DNA of 5,841 bases from CALAEC01 sp050692915 (GTDB lineage: Bacteria; Actinomycetota; UBA4738; CALAEC01), in contig JBOGVU010000125.1 of the NCBI GenBank assembly GCA_050692915.1, positions 1 to 5,841 on the forward strand, given 5' to 3'. How positions within the stretch are numbered: the stretch's first letter is position 1; each line of letters begins with the position of its first letter. Below are positions 5,151 to 5,841 of this stretch, one piece after another. The position numbers were made by a program, and so were the translations under genes. The notes below the pieces were generated by a model that made no database searches, was not told the DNA's origin, and saw only the letters and a program-made list of their open reading frames with translations.

Positions 5151-5749
5151 TCAATCGGTCAACTCGAACCACCCCTCCGGGGAGAGGGGGAGGTTCTCAC
5201 GGATCACCGCGCGGATGGGCTTCTCGGCTCCTTCGATCGGGTCCAGAGTCGGTACCCACCCTCCCATGACGGCGCCGTCACACGCAGCCGGGGGCGCCCC
5301 GTCCGGCGGCCCTGTGAAACTCGGCGACCACACGGCGGGCCACCTCCACGGCCCACCGGGCTTCTTCGGCTCCGACCGCCGGGGGGCGCCTCGGGAGGAG
5401 GGGAGGCGGACCGGCGGTCCAGCCGCTCGGGGTCCCCGCGGTATCCGACCACCGCGTCACGGAGGGCCTGGAGCCGCTCGAGGTCGGGAGCGGCCTCCAG
5501 CTGGCGTCCGATGGCTCGCTGGCAGAGGTCGTGCCACTTGGGGAGGAACCGGGCCCGGTAGTTGAAGCTGCCGATGGTCTCGCCCCCCAGGCGGTTGACC
5601 GTGGCCTCCAGTGCGGCGTGGGCGGCGAGGACCGCCAGGGCCGCGTGGCCGGCGTCTTCCTCCCGGGCGCGGGTGGCCATCTCCTCGGCCAGCCCCAGCA
5701 GGCGCCCCGGCTCGATCCCCATCTCCGTCATCCCCTCGACCGTCGTCAC
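5151..5749 (-). pseudogene. HEPN-like helical protein, broken by two single-base insertions
   Basis: Three frames together give one protein of about 198 residues. Frame one runs from a GTG at 5749 (GGGAG six bases upstream) to the six-G run at 5381-5386. Frame two covers about 5380-5295, and frame three ends at the TGA at 5151. Removing one base from each G run (5381-5386 and 5290-5294) joins SPPPEAPP to AVGAEEARWAVEVARRVVAE and then to CDGAVMGGWVPTLDPIEGAE. The N-terminal half (HAALAVLAAHAALEATVNRL, then RLQALRDAVVGYRGDPERLD) and the helix WAVEVARRVVAEFHRA look like the four-helix arrangement of HEPN-like domains. Where many of these have R-N-x-x-x-H, this one has RDAVVGY, so the catalytic histidine is missing and RNase activity is unlikely. 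I cannot name a function. As both breaks fall in G/C runs, they may be sequencing errors in an intact gene. The restored stop lies five bases before the ATG of the NifU-N-like gene. Confidence 0.6.
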
Positions 5750-5785
5750 CGCATTCTCCCAAGAGGGACCGGTCCACGTTCGGTT

Positions 5786-5841
5786 TCAGGAGCCGTCCCA
5801 GCGAGCCGTAGCCGTGATCACGGAGATGTCCTCGCTCCGGA
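5786..5841 (-). CDS. Extreme C-terminus of an unidentified protein
   Basis: This frame enters from the right edge and stops at a TGA at 5788-5786, giving ...RSEDISVITATARWDGS. Almost all its codons end in G or C, while the alternative frames through the same bases do not, so I take this as the real one. Seventeen residues are too few to identify a family. The stop lies 36 bases before the next gene start, so it is probably the upstream member of the same operon. Confidence 0.4.
   Translation of the reverse strand, partial: RSEDISVITATARWDGS

Overview
The window is GC-rich and its genes have G or C at most third codon positions. Overlapping, translationally coupled genes, an AP2-type tyrosine integrase, a double NifU-N-like protein and a SpoIIAA-like protein paired with a histidine kinase suggest a soil- or water-type actinobacterium. 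No universal marker gene is present, so this is only a lean. The region looks accessory: one integrase, a piece of a tRNA gene, three truncated gene remnants and several repeats.

Layout from left to right. (1) 1-521: the 5' part of a small arginine-rich gene on the minus strand, running off the left edge, with a TATACT box and a ribosome binding site. (2) 522-1827, minus strand: a two-gene unit of a SpoIIAA/STAS-like protein followed, with a 17-base overlap, by a soluble histidine kinase. No response regulator is in view. (3) 1828-2313: intergenic DNA with two 22-bp-spaced direct repeats, the first copy of a 33-bp repeat, and the C-terminal end of a plus-strand membrane protein. (4) 2314-3493, minus strand: a tyrosine recombinase of about 393 residues with all catalytic residues but two apparent single-base deletions. 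(5) 3491-3676: helically phased CATGG repeats and the 3' half of a tRNA-Gly(GCC) gene. This resembles the attachment site of the integrated element. (6) 3677-4600: mostly non-coding, with two truncated genes lying back to back (a winged-helix-like tail on minus, a Kelch-repeat tail on plus), two strong hairpins, and the second copy of the 33-bp repeat. (7) 4642-5841, minus strand: an operon-like run of a partial gene end, a HEPN-like helical protein with two one-base insertions in G/C runs, and a protein with two NifU-N-like domains.

The integrase, the tRNA half-gene and the phased repeats form one recombination module. The truncated genes and the 33-bp repeat on both sides of it point to repeated insertion and deletion here. 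The kinase pair and the NifU-N-like operon look like ordinary chromosomal genes on either side. Four frameshifts of one base each could be real decay, or indel errors in the assembly. I found no CRISPR array, rRNA, complete tRNA or transposase.
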